Source: an uncultured Lachnospiraceae bacterium (GTDB lineage Bacteria > Bacillota > Clostridia > Lachnospirales > Lachnospiraceae). Taken from it: a DNA stretch of 51,178 nucleotides. The position numbers were made by a program, and so were the translations under genes. Every line of letters begins with the position of its first letter. Within the stretch, counting starts at the first letter, position 1. Location of the stretch: the NCBI GenBank assembly GCA_910577165.1, contig CAJTLX010000019.1, positions 1 through 51,178 of the forward strand, written 5' to 3'. Below are positions 34,924 to 43,578 of the stretch, in pieces. Under the pieces are notes generated by a model, which saw only the letters and a program-made list of their open reading frames with translations, had not been told where the DNA came from and made no database searches.

Positions 34924-36465
34924 CTAATCTTTTTTATTTTTCTCCGGTTCCATCTCTTCCAGATGATTATCCAGACGATTATATCTTCTGCAGAGTTCTC
35001 TGTAATAAGCAGTGTCAATGCTTTCCATCTGTTCCTTTCTCACCCGCCAACGCCAGTTGCATCCAACCGTGGATGGAAGATTTGTGCGGGCTGAATTATC
35101 AAGCTTTAATAGATCCTGCATCTGTACAATCGCAACGTCCGCGACACTTGCAAAAAGACTTAAAATAATTTTATCCGGCAACTCTCCTACTGTTCTCGCT
35201 CCAAAATATGTCTTTATTTTGGCAAGTTCAGTTTTCTTGCAGCCATTAAGGAACCCGACTAAAGTCTCATTGTCATGCGTTCCGATATAAGCCACAGTAT
35301 TGCTTGTCGAATAATTGTGCGGCAGGTAATCATTATCCGGGGCGCAGTCAAGGCCAAACTCAATAATCTTCATCCCCGGAAACCCAAGCTTTGCAATCAG
35401 ATTTTTGACCGGCTTTGTCAAAACGCCAAGATCCTCCGCGATAATCCCGGCACTGCCAATCACCTCAAGCACCGCCTGCATCAATTTCTCCCCCGGTCCT
35501 TTTTTCCACTCACCGTCAATCGCCGTCAAACAATCCGCCGCAATCGACCAGTAATTTACAATCCCAATAAAATGATCGATCCGTATCACATCATAGAGAG
35601 AAGCATTTGCCTTCATGCGTGCGCGCCACCAGGTGAAGTCCCTAGCTTCCATCACATCCCACCGGTAGAGAGGATTGCCCCACCGCTGCCCGTCGTCCGA
35701 GAAGGCATCCGGCGGAACACCCGCGATATGGATGGGTTCGCAGTCCTCATCAAGTTCGAACAATTCCTTGTGTACCCACACATCCGAGCTGTCCATCGCC
35801 ACATACAGCGGAATATCGCCGATAAATTTCAGTCCCTTCGCATTTACATATTTTTTCAGAAGATTCCACTGCACCCGGAATTTGTACTGGCAAAATTTCC
35901 AGAAATCAATCTCATCCGCGAGAAGTTTTTGATATTCTGCCACCGCCTCTTTCTTACGGTACTTAATCCCCTCATCCCACTCCTGCCAGGAGCGGTTTTC
36001 AAAATGAAATTTTAACGCCATATAAAAGCTGTAATCTTCAATCCAAAATGCATTTTCCTCTAAAAACTCCCTGTACGATTCCTGCTCCTTATGCTTACTT
36101 CTCTGATAAGCGAGCTTTAACAGAGCAAAACGGTTTTGAAAAATCGCTGCGTAATCAATGTCCGTTTCATCCTGCCCGAAAAACGCTACGTCTGCTTCCT
36201 CCTTTAACAGAAGCCCCTCCTCGATCAGGAACTCAAGATCAATAAAATAAGGATTGCCCGCAAAGGCAGAAAAGGATTGGTACGGACTGTCCCCAAAACT
36301 CGTCGGTCCAACAGGGAGTACCTGCCAGTAGCGATATCCACTCTCCGCCGCAAAATCCGCGAACTCATACGCACTCTTTCCAAGAGTTCCAATCCCATAC
36401 GAACCATACAATGCACTGATCGGCATTAAAATACCCGCACCGCGCTCCAGACTCGCTTTTGCCAT
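34924..36465 (-). CDS. malQ: 4-alpha-glucanotransferase (amylomaltase)
   Basis: A 513-residue GH77 enzyme, the normal length. It moves glucan segments between maltodextrins, releasing glucose and making longer chains for GlgP. Signatures: GILMPISALYGSYGIGTLG at the start, DSPYQSFSAFAGNPYFIDLE, VIRIDHFIGIVNYW with the nucleophile Asp, IIAEDLGVLTKPV with the catalytic Glu, and YIGTHDNETLVGF with the third Asp. It is the first gene of the malQ-glgP pair, and a TATAAT at 36492-36497 lies about 27 bases upstream. The pair is divergent from the lacI-type gene. Confidence 0.95.
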   Translation of the reverse strand: MAKASLERGAGILMPISALYGSYGIGTLGKSAYEFADFAAESGYRYWQVLPVGPTSFGDSPYQSFSAFAGNPYFIDLEFLIEEGLLLKEEADVAFFGQDETDIDYAAIFQNRFALLKLAYQRSKHKEQESYREFLEENAFWIEDYSFYMALKFHFENRSWQEWDEGIKYRKKEAVAEYQKLLADEIDFWKFCQYKFRVQWNLLKKYVNAKGLKFIGDIPLYVAMDSSDVWVHKELFELDEDCEPIHIAGVPPDAFSDDGQRWGNPLYRWDVMEARDFTWWRARMKANASLYDVIRIDHFIGIVNYWSIAADCLTAIDGEWKKGPGEKLMQAVLEVIGSAGIIAEDLGVLTKPVKNLIAKLGFPGMKIIEFGLDCAPDNDYLPHNYSTSNTVAYIGTHDNETLVGFLNGCKKTELAKIKTYFGARTVGELPDKIILSLFASVADVAIVQMQDLLKLDNSARTNLPSTVGCNWRWRVRKEQMESIDTAYYRELCRRYNRLDNHLEEMEPEKNKKD

Positions 36466-36511
36466 AATAGCTCCCTCCTGCCTTTTTCTATATTATATCA
36501 GATGTGGGATG

Positions 36512-36536
36512 ACTCCCGCCTTTATAGGCGGTGAGT
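36512..36536. repeat. Hairpin with bulged T, possible IS200/IS605-type end
   Basis: ACTC-CCGCC pairs with GGCGG-T-GAGT (36512-36520 and 36527-36536), leaving one unpaired T in the right arm. Stem-loops with a single bulged T mark the ends of IS200/IS605-family elements. A related structure lies at 44486-44509. No transposase is nearby, so this would be a solo end or passive derivative; a plain transcription terminator is the main alternative. Confidence 0.35.
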
Positions 36537-36605
36537 AGCTTGCTTGTATCAGTGGCGGGATTGCCTCCCCCATCTATCTGCTGACTTAGTGGTCAGTTTA
36601 TAAAA

Positions 36606-36621
36606 TTTTCGATAAGTTTCG
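36606..36621. promoter_or_regulatory. Operator-like motif 1 in the malQ-lacI gap
   Basis: TTTTCGATAAGTTTCG on the plus strand. It matches motif 2 (36860-36875) at 15 of 16 bases and the arms of the malE inverted repeat at about 12 of 16. The 584-base gap 36466-37049 contains no gene, only the malQ promoter side, this motif set, AT-rich DNA and the lacI promoter. Confidence 0.5.
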
Positions 36622-36859
36622 AAATCTTGACTAAAGAATAACATAATATCCATAGTTTGTCAATATACTTTTTAAAAATTTTTGGTTATTTTTCTTCCTT
36701 TCCCCTGATTTTATTCATAGGTTTTTGTTAAATTTCACATTCTATATAATTTTCTTGATATTTTTTACTGTAATTTTTTCTCTGTTTTTCCACCTGGGAG
36801 GGCAGGAATAATTTTCTGATTTACTCAGATAAAAAAACAGGGATATTCCCTCTATATTC

Positions 36860-36875
36860 CGAAAATTATCGAAAA
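36860..36875. promoter_or_regulatory. Operator-like motif 2 in the malQ-lacI gap
   Basis: On the minus strand TTTTCGATAATTTTCG, 15 of 16 bases equal to motif 1. The core CGATAATTTTCG is nearly palindromic, as expected for a LacI-family dimer. A third, weaker match (ATCGAAAGTTCTCCC, 36991-37005) lies 21 bases downstream of the lacI -10 box, a good place for self-repression. Confidence 0.5.
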
Positions 36876-36941
36876 TATGAAGAAATATTTTTGTTATTCC
36901 TTATAAGATACTGATTTTTTAATGATTTTTCATAATTTTCA

Positions 36942-36970
36942 TTGAAAAATAGGAATTTTCGGTTTATACT
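36942..36970 (+). promoter_or_regulatory. Promoter of the lacI-type regulator
   Basis: TTGAAA (36942-36947), a 17-base spacer and TATACT (36965-36970), 80 bases before the lacI-type start. A weak operator-like match follows at 36991-37005, consistent with autoregulation. Confidence 0.65.
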
Positions 36971-37049
36971 TATACAAAAGAGGGTGCTACATCGAAAGTT
37001 CTCCCGGTTTTTCCGAAAAAAACGATAAAGAATGTGAGGTTACAAGAAT

Positions 37050-38069
37050 ATGGCTACGATTAAAGATATCGCCAAGCATCTCGGTATCGCCGTCAGCACC
37101 GTGTCGAAAGGGCTGAATGGAGCCAGCGATATCAGCGATGATATGCGGCAGCTGGTACTGGATACAGCTGTAGAGATGGGGTACGCATCAAAAAAACTCA
37201 AGGCAAATACCACCAGGAAAGTCTGCATTTTAATAGAAAACATGGACTATGAAAATATCGGTCAGTTCGGCTACGAAATTATTATGGGCTTTAAGCTTTC
37301 GGCAGCGCACAGACGCTGGGAGGTGTCGGTGATCCCGTCCGATCTCAATATGCAGACCGCTGAAAAATACGATACTTATATGTTAAAAAATGGGTTTTCC
37401 GGTGCCTTTTTACTGGGATTTTCTCTGCATGACGACTGGGTTAAACAGCTCAACAAAACAACAGTTCCGACTGTTTTGTTAGACAATTATATCCCCATCA
37501 ATCCCCATGTCGGCTATGTTGGCACGGACTCTGTGGAGGGGATCTCCCTTGCCGTTAACCATCTGTATTTGCTCGGTCACAAAAAAATCGCCTTTTTAAA
37601 CGGATCGAAAAACTCGATGGTTTCCGATGAACGCTACCAGGCGTTTATTCAGAGTATGACCGAACATGGTCTTGTCCCAGAGGAGGGGCTGATTGAATAC
37701 GGCTACTATGTGCCGGATTGCGCAAAATACCATGTGCCAGGTTTCCTTGAAAATGGTGCGACCGCAATTCTCTGCGCAAGTGATCTGATCGCATCGGGCG
37801 TGATTGTAGAACTTACCAAGCGCGGACTGCGTGTGCCCGAAGATATCAGTGTTATCGGATTTGACGATCTGCCGCTTGCAACACAGCTTACCCCGCCGCT
37901 TACCACCGTGCGCCAGGATAGAACCGATCTCGGCAAGAGCGCGTTCCTTTTACTGGATGGACTGATCCACAAGGTTTCGGTAAGCAAGATGCTTTTGCGC
38001 GCAAAATTTATTGAGCGAAACTCAACGGCAACAGTAAACGCGGTCACAGCAAAAGCTGCAAAACCCTAA
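37050..38069 (+). CDS. LacI-family transcriptional regulator of the alpha-glucan cluster
   Basis: A 339-residue repressor. The N-terminal helix-turn-helix is TIKDIAKHLGIAVSTVSKGLNG with hinge helix near 45-58. The periplasmic-binding-protein-like effector domain follows: KVCILIENMDYENIGQ, FLLGFSLHDDW, VGTDSVEGISLAVNHLYLLGHKKIAFLNGS, AILCASDLIASGVI, ISVIGFDDLPLATQLTPPLTTVRQD. It is divergent from malQ-glgP and close to malE, so it most likely responds to maltose or maltodextrin and controls these genes; the effector is inferred from context. The SD is weak (GAGG 11 bases upstream). Confidence 0.88.
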   Translation: MATIKDIAKHLGIAVSTVSKGLNGASDISDDMRQLVLDTAVEMGYASKKLKANTTRKVCILIENMDYENIGQFGYEIIMGFKLSAAHRRWEVSVIPSDLNMQTAEKYDTYMLKNGFSGAFLLGFSLHDDWVKQLNKTTVPTVLLDNYIPINPHVGYVGTDSVEGISLAVNHLYLLGHKKIAFLNGSKNSMVSDERYQAFIQSMTEHGLVPEEGLIEYGYYVPDCAKYHVPGFLENGATAILCASDLIASGVIVELTKRGLRVPEDISVIGFDDLPLATQLTPPLTTVRQDRTDLGKSAFLLLDGLIHKVSVSKMLLRAKFIERNSTATVNAVTAKAAKP

Positions 38070-38074
38070 ATCGG

Positions 38075-38099
38075 GTAGGGAAAATTTTTTCTTCCCTAC
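38075..38099 (+). terminator. Terminator of the lacI-type gene
   Basis: GTAGGGAA (38075-38082) pairs with TTCCCTAC (38092-38099), 8 perfect bases. The loop is T-rich and no T-run follows on either strand, so it may be inefficient, but it separates two converging genes. Confidence 0.45.
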
Positions 38100-38111
38100 T
38101 CGCATTCTCAT

Positions 38112-38822
38112 CTATCTGCCCTGCATTTCCTCAAAAAATCCTGATTTTGATGGTTCCAAACCCGCCTTGTACAAATGCGAAATATCGCCCAACCCCGTAC
38201 AGCGGAAAAAGACTTCGCCAGGAATTCGCTCTTCGGTCACAAGTGTTGTTACTGAAGTTGGTGCTACAAAAAAGCCCTGCCAGAGCATCACCGGAGAAAG
38301 CCCAATCAGATGTGCCATAATCGCAAAGGTAATGCCAAGATGACAGAAAAATACCAGCGTATTCTCATTTCCGCCCTGCGTCCGGTACATCCTCCCATCG
38401 CGGATATAACCATACTCCGAGAGCAGCCCATCGATCCCTGCACATACACGCGCGTAGACTTCCTCCACATCCCCGGTCTGCATCACTGGTTCCAGCAACC
38501 ACTTCTCCCGGTCATATAGCTTTGGCTTGCCTGTCCAGTCGCGCGGCATAAAATCCCAGGGAATCCGCCGTCCTCCGGTCTTCTCATCAATAATATAGCC
38601 CGGAAACTCCCTCAGCCAGTCACAGGTTATTGCGTTTTTTCCAATTTTTTCCAAAGTATATTTCGCTGTCTCCTCTGCCCGTCCAAGTGGAGAACAATAA
38701 AATTTCCTCACCTTTAGCTCTGCGATCCGTCCTGACAGGATCTCCGCCTCGACTTTTCCCCGCTCGGTCAATGAATCATGTACATAATCCGGATCACCAT
38801 GCCTTACAAATACCAGTTTCAT
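38112..38822 (-). CDS. Histidine phosphatase family protein
   Basis: A 236-residue enzyme of the phosphoglycerate-mutase-like superfamily. The catalytic motif VRHGDPDYVHDSLTERG (RHG) is at residues 6-22, the second arginine in SPLGRAEETA near 44-53, and the second His in VFFCHLGIT near 156-164. Such proteins dephosphorylate small metabolites or proteins; the substrate is unknown. It follows the chemoreceptor gene by 24 bases in the same direction and may be its operon partner by position only. Confidence 0.85.
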   Translation of the reverse strand: MKLVFVRHGDPDYVHDSLTERGKVEAEILSGRIAELKVRKFYCSPLGRAEETAKYTLEKIGKNAITCDWLREFPGYIIDEKTGGRRIPWDFMPRDWTGKPKLYDREKWLLEPVMQTGDVEEVYARVCAGIDGLLSEYGYIRDGRMYRTQGGNENTLVFFCHLGITFAIMAHLIGLSPVMLWQGFFVAPTSVTTLVTEERIPGEVFFRCTGLGDISHLYKAGLEPSKSGFFEEMQGR

Positions 38823-38846
38823 TTTCTCTCCTCCTTTTTGTTCGAC

Positions 38847-40316
38847 CTATGTATAACTCCGCAGTTCTGCCACCCTGCGCACTAGCTCCTCGGTCAGAGT
38901 GTTCATCTCCGTTACTGCGCGCTCGTTCTGCGCGGTCACTTCCTGTGTCTGCGCCGTATTCGCCATAACTTCCTCGCTCACTGCAGAGATCGTCTGAATG
39001 CTCTCCACAATCTGTGCATTCGCCGAAAAAAGCTTCTCAATCTGCTCTTTCTCCTCACTGGTATCCTGCTTTACCTCCAAAACTGCTAAGCGAATCACAT
39101 TGTAATCCGCTGCTGTTTCAAAAATAATACTGTTCTGCTGCTCATTTAGTCTTGCCATATCCGTAACAGACTCTGAAGCTTCCTCCATTTTATCGCGGAG
39201 TGCTCCCACCATCTGCGTAATACTCTGCGCGGACTCCCTTGTCTGGTTTGCCAGATCATTAATTTCCTCCGCAACCACCGCAAAGCCCCTGCCTGCATCT
39301 CCTGCGCGTGCTGCCTCAATGGAAGCATTCAACGCCAGCAAATTTGTCTGACCTGCGATCTCGCTTATCATTTCGACAATTCCCTGCACTTGCAAGGCAG
39401 TCTTTTTTAACATTCCCATATGCCCAAGCATCTGCTTATTGTTTTCTTCTATGCTCTTTGCACTATCAGAAAGTTTTCTCATATTTGCAATACCCGTATC
39501 CACCTTTTTGTCTGTCTGCATAACATTCTCGTTGACATGCTCTGTCAGTTTTCCCGTATGCTCAATCACTGTCTGGATATCCGAAGTCATATGAAGCTGA
39601 TGTTCCACCATCTTTGTGGACTGGGAGGAACCTTCCACAATCTCGTTCATCGCGCTGGCTGTTCTGCCCGAAGCAAAGCGGATCTCGGCAAATTTCTCAA
39701 GCAGCCGCCTTGTATCCTTTTCCACACCCCCCGTTACTTCTTTCACTTTGCCAAAAAGATTTGCCAGTTTCTCCTCGTTTTCTTTTATCTCCTTCATCCT
39801 TGCGGTATGCAGTTTTGATGAAATACCACACGCCAGGCACGCAAAAATGGAGCAGAGGATTGCCGCCGCCATCTGAATCTCCCAATCCGTCATATACTCA
39901 TCCGGGGATCTATGATCTATTATAATTTGCACCATAATACTCATTATATTTGCACTGATATTGCCGACTGCCAGCCAGCGCAGCAATACTTTGTCGTTGC
40001 TGAGCATCAGCAGATACAGTACGGGCAAACTATAGCTAAATACCATTGGTGTCGCTCCCGTCAGCAGCACAAACACATACAATATCCCATAAAAAACCGC
40101 ACAGAAATACTTGATTTTTTCACTTTCTGGTCTTCTTCTGAACATCATCCATGTAATGATAAGCGGCACGACTAAAAGCAGCGCGAAAGCCGTAAAATAC
40201 CCGATTGTCCGATGTCCCTTTACCACTTCAAGCACATACGCAGCAAACAAAATTGCACTGATCACCGTCCAGCCCTGCATAATACCCCGGTTGATCGTTT
40301 TGTTTTCCTTCTCCAT
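38847..40316 (-). CDS. Methyl-accepting chemotaxis protein with a multi-helix membrane domain
   Basis: A 489-residue receptor. Residues about 15-170 contain roughly six transmembrane helices with almost no external domain, unlike classic two-helix receptors. No HAMP is clear. The signalling domain (about 210-489) is a long helical hairpin whose tip IAGQTNLLALNASIEAARAGDAGRGFAVVAEEI is intact, with methylation-type glutamates in the flanking helices. It would control CheA-type kinases by sensing something within or near the membrane. It follows the hybrid kinase gene by 75 bases and has its own promoter candidate. Confidence 0.9.
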   Translation of the reverse strand: MEKENKTINRGIMQGWTVISAILFAAYVLEVVKGHRTIGYFTAFALLLVVPLIITWMMFRRRPESEKIKYFCAVFYGILYVFVLLTGATPMVFSYSLPVLYLLMLSNDKVLLRWLAVGNISANIMSIMVQIIIDHRSPDEYMTDWEIQMAAAILCSIFACLACGISSKLHTARMKEIKENEEKLANLFGKVKEVTGGVEKDTRRLLEKFAEIRFASGRTASAMNEIVEGSSQSTKMVEHQLHMTSDIQTVIEHTGKLTEHVNENVMQTDKKVDTGIANMRKLSDSAKSIEENNKQMLGHMGMLKKTALQVQGIVEMISEIAGQTNLLALNASIEAARAGDAGRGFAVVAEEINDLANQTRESAQSITQMVGALRDKMEEASESVTDMARLNEQQNSIIFETAADYNVIRLAVLEVKQDTSEEKEQIEKLFSANAQIVESIQTISAVSEEVMANTAQTQEVTAQNERAVTEMNTLTEELVRRVAELRSYT

Positions 40317-40350
40317 CTTAAAAACCTCCTGTAAACTTTAAGCTTCTTTT

Positions 40351-40379
40351 ATTTTATCTAAAACCTTACTGTCGCGCAA
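40351..40379 (-). promoter_or_regulatory. Candidate promoter of the chemoreceptor gene
   Basis: On the minus strand TTGCGC (40374-40379), 17 bases, TAAAAT (40351-40356), about 35 bases before the chemoreceptor start, which has an AGGAGG site. No sigma-28 pattern (TAAA...GCCGATAA) is present. Confidence 0.45.
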
Positions 40380-40391
40380 GTATTTTTGCAT

Positions 40392-42461
40392 TTATTTTTT
40401 CTGTGATATATATTTTTGCAACATTTCTTCCAAGCGTTTTGGTTCAATCGGCTTGCTTAGATAATCGTGAAAGCCCGCGCGGATATATTCTTCCCTCGCA
40501 CCCTGAACCGCGTTTGCCGTCAGTGCGATCACGGGAGTATTTACACAGCGATTGCCCTCAAGCTCCTTAGACTTTGCAAGTGTTTCCATACCGTCCATCT
40601 CCGGCATCATATGGTCGAGCAAAATCACATCAAAATATTCTCTGCGCATCCAGTCGAGGCATTCCCTGCCGCTCTGACAGGTAGTGACCTGCACTTTTGT
40701 ACGCGCAAGCAGTTTTTCCGCCACCAGCAAATTCATTGTATTATCATCCACTACCAGCACTTTTGCTCCCGGCGCGGTAAAACTCTCCTTCTCCCTTGTC
40801 TCCTCCGCCAGATATTTGTGGTATGTCTCCCGGAAATCACCGATCGCGTGTGCATCCCTTACCTGTTGTGGAATAACCACCGTAAAACAGGAACCCTCGC
40901 CATAAACACTCTCCACAGAAATCTTTCCGCCCATCTGTTCGGTCAGACGCTTTGTAATTGCAAGTCCAAGACCTGTTCCCTGCACACTGCGGTTGCGGTG
41001 TAAATCCAACCGCTCAAAATCCTTAAACAATTTCTCCAAATCCTCTCTTTGAATTCCAATGCCGGTATCGCGCACTGAGATTTTAAGCGAAAATCCATCC
41101 TCCACAAGAGAGCTTACCGCAAGCGTCACACAGCCCGCCCCCGTATATTTAACCGCATTGCTCAGCATATTTTCAATTACCTGGCGCACACGCACCTCAT
41201 CGCCATAAAGCATTACCGGCAAGTTTTCATCAATCTCAGTGCAAAATTTAAGCTTTTTCACCTCCGCCCTTACCTGTGCCATACTGACAATATTCATTAA
41301 AAAGGAAGAAAGTTCATATTCTCCCTTTACTATCTCCATCTTTCCCGACTCAATCTTTGAAAAATCCAAAATATCATTGATCAGGGATAGTAAAGATTTG
41401 CTCGCATACTCAATATTTTTCGCATACTCGCGGATATTGCTCTCCTTTGTCTCTCTCAGCACCATCTCATTCATTCCAATTACGGAATTGATCGGCGTGC
41501 GGATCTCATGTGACATATTGGCAAGAAAATCGCTCTTGGCACGGTTTGCATTCTCCGCCGCCAGTTTTGCCTTTCTTAATTCCTCGCTCTCGCGCAGTTT
41601 TTCCTCCGCGCTAAAGAGATAGCGAACCCCAATGGCAAAAAGCAGAATCAAAAGCCCCAGCACAAACACCACCATCATCACAATATAAGAAATTCCTGCC
41701 TCCATCTGCTTTTTGGGAACTAGACCGATCAGATACAGCCCCTTCTTGCTGATTTGTGCTGCAAAGAAATAGGAGGATTCCCCAAAAAATTTCCCCTTTT
41801 CTGCAGCGGATAAGGAAATACTTAATTTCTTGTGGATCTCTTCGTAGGTTTCCAAGACCCCCCTGTCCTGGAGCATCGCTATATCCTCCGGTGTCCAATG
41901 GGCATCCGCAAACAATATCTGCCTGCCACTTGCCACCAAAAACTTTCCCTTCGCATCGCCGCCCCCCAGCCAGAAAAACTGTTCCAACTGATTTTTAGTA
42001 TATTTTCGGTATAATACATATTTTACATTATCCCCCCGAAAAACAGGGACGGAAAACACAATATTTCCCTCCTCATCGCAGGAAACTGCCTCATTGCCGC
42101 GAAATGATTCGCGGATGCCCTCATAGATGGAAAAATCCAGCACCTCCCCGTAAATCGCGGTTCCATCAAGTGCCATCAGCCCGTCAAGAACCCCCGCTCC
42201 CTCCATTTTTCTTACCTCTTGCACAGCTCCCGACTCAATAAGACGCGCCGCAAGATTCATGGAGGAAAGTTCTGCTCCAAGCCTCTCCTGCACAAGTTCT
42301 GCCATAATCTGCGTCTGCTGTGCCAACTGCCTTTCCACATAACTTTCCTGAAGTTCTATAATACGGTCAGATAAGAGAATGCCGACAACAATCATTAATA
42401 TAACAAATATTGTTAAGATCTTATAGCGGTTCTTCTTTGTATAGGAAAACTTATTCTTCAT
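40392..42461 (-). CDS. Hybrid sensor histidine kinase
   Basis: A 689-residue membrane kinase. Helix 1 at about 14-31, an extracytoplasmic sensor domain (about 32-258), helix 2 at about 258-285, then a coiled linker. The HisKA phospho-acceptor is SDFLANMSHEIRTPINSV with His318; the ATPase has the N box (ENMLSNAVKYT), G1 DTGIGI and G2 GTGLGLAI. A C-terminal receiver domain (about 568-687) starts KVLVVDDN and has its Asp in VILLDHMMPEMDG. No separate response regulator or DNA-binding output is encoded nearby. The gene overlaps the BMP-family gene by 11 bases, so the binding protein probably presents a ligand to its sensor domain. Confidence 0.92.
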   Translation of the reverse strand: MKNKFSYTKKNRYKILTIFVILMIVVGILLSDRIIELQESYVERQLAQQTQIMAELVQERLGAELSSMNLAARLIESGAVQEVRKMEGAGVLDGLMALDGTAIYGEVLDFSIYEGIRESFRGNEAVSCDEEGNIVFSVPVFRGDNVKYVLYRKYTKNQLEQFFWLGGGDAKGKFLVASGRQILFADAHWTPEDIAMLQDRGVLETYEEIHKKLSISLSAAEKGKFFGESSYFFAAQISKKGLYLIGLVPKKQMEAGISYIVMMVVFVLGLLILLFAIGVRYLFSAEEKLRESEELRKAKLAAENANRAKSDFLANMSHEIRTPINSVIGMNEMVLRETKESNIREYAKNIEYASKSLLSLINDILDFSKIESGKMEIVKGEYELSSFLMNIVSMAQVRAEVKKLKFCTEIDENLPVMLYGDEVRVRQVIENMLSNAVKYTGAGCVTLAVSSLVEDGFSLKISVRDTGIGIQREDLEKLFKDFERLDLHRNRSVQGTGLGLAITKRLTEQMGGKISVESVYGEGSCFTVVIPQQVRDAHAIGDFRETYHKYLAEETREKESFTAPGAKVLVVDDNTMNLLVAEKLLARTKVQVTTCQSGRECLDWMRREYFDVILLDHMMPEMDGMETLAKSKELEGNRCVNTPVIALTANAVQGAREEYIRAGFHDYLSKPIEPKRLEEMLQKYISQKK

Positions 42462-43548
42462 ATAATTCCACTCCTGCTACATACCAGTCAAATGCATTAA
42501 GCAGCGCGCGATCAGAAATATTCTCGCCCTCAAGCACTCGAAAGTTTTCTTTATTATCGCAGATCGGTCCGTAAAACACATCAAATTCTCCCCTAGTAAG
42601 CGCAGTCAAAGTCTCCGTAACTTTCTGCTCCGTCCCCGGTCGCACATTTTTTGTAAGCGGAGCAAGTCCGACAATCCCACTCTCCGCTCCTTCCCAGTAA
42701 CTCTCACCCATTAATTTCCCCTGAATACACTCCAAGATATGCGCGGAATAAAAAATCTTCCAGTTCCAGATTGGCGCAGTTAAAAAAGTATTTGGATAAC
42801 GCTCCGCATTATTATAATTGTATCCGATCGAATAAATTCCGCGCGCGTCCGCCTCATCTAAAACTGCCAAAGAATCCGTATGCATGGCAGTCACATCGAT
42901 ATCATATGCATCAAACAGCCGCACTGCTGCCTCCCTTGTCAGTTTATCGTCCATCCAGGTATTGGAAAAACAGATATGTACAACCGCATTCGGATTCACC
43001 GATCGCACACCAAGCGCGAACGCATTGATCCCGCGATTAACTTCCGAAATAGGATGGGCGGCCACATAGCCAATATGGTTTGTTCTTGTCTGAAGTCCTG
43101 CCACAATCCCGCTTAAATATCGCATCTGATACATCCTGCCAAAATATGTCGTCACATTCTGCGAGGTCTGCACGCCTGCCGTATGAAAAAAATAGACCTC
43201 CGGATAACGTTTTGCCGCCTCTTTTACATTCTCATCAAACCCGAAGGAACTGCAAACAAGAATTTCACAGCCCTCATCAATTAACTCCTCAATCGCTGTC
43301 TCGCACGCCTCGCCCTCCCTGATATTTTCCCGGTATAAAATTTTTAAATTTAGTTCTTCCTCACAGGCAAAAAGCCCCTCATAATGGGATTGTCCCCAGC
43401 TGCAATCATCCGCCGTCCCGTACAGAATCAATCCGATTATGGTTTGCTTATCTGTTACATTAAAATTACCTTCTTTAATATGTACCAACATTAATCCAAT
43501 AATAATTATTGCAAAGACAACGCTTGCCACAATGCCGATTTTTTTCAA
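42451..43548 (-). CDS. BMP-family (PnrA/TmpC-like) binding protein, membrane-anchored
   Basis: A 365-residue extracytoplasmic binding protein of the basic membrane protein family, members of which often bind nucleosides. Blocks seen: GLILYGTADDCSWGQSHYEGL, CEILVCSSFGFDENVKEAAKRYPEVYFFH, YFGRMYQMRYLSGIVAGLQT, IGYVAAHPISEVNRGINAFALGVRSVNPNA, DAYDIDVTAMHTDS. The N-terminus has a hydrophobic helix but no lipobox Cys, so it is probably held by an uncleaved anchor or is released. No ABC permease or ATPase is next to it; instead it overlaps the hybrid kinase gene, suggesting a sensory rather than transport role. Confidence 0.85.
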   Translation of the reverse strand: MKKIGIVASVVFAIIIIGLMLVHIKEGNFNVTDKQTIIGLILYGTADDCSWGQSHYEGLFACEEELNLKILYRENIREGEACETAIEELIDEGCEILVCSSFGFDENVKEAAKRYPEVYFFHTAGVQTSQNVTTYFGRMYQMRYLSGIVAGLQTRTNHIGYVAAHPISEVNRGINAFALGVRSVNPNAVVHICFSNTWMDDKLTREAAVRLFDAYDIDVTAMHTDSLAVLDEADARGIYSIGYNYNNAERYPNTFLTAPIWNWKIFYSAHILECIQGKLMGESYWEGAESGIVGLAPLTKNVRPGTEQKVTETLTALTRGEFDVFYGPICDNKENFRVLEGENISDRALLNAFDWYVAGVELYEE

Positions 43549-43578
43549 ATTCTTCCCCTCCGCATACTGACATTTCTT

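Noticed and set aside
35275..36015. A 246-codon plus-strand frame inside malQ
   Set aside because: It is the shadow of malQ, whose catalytic residues and length are intact.
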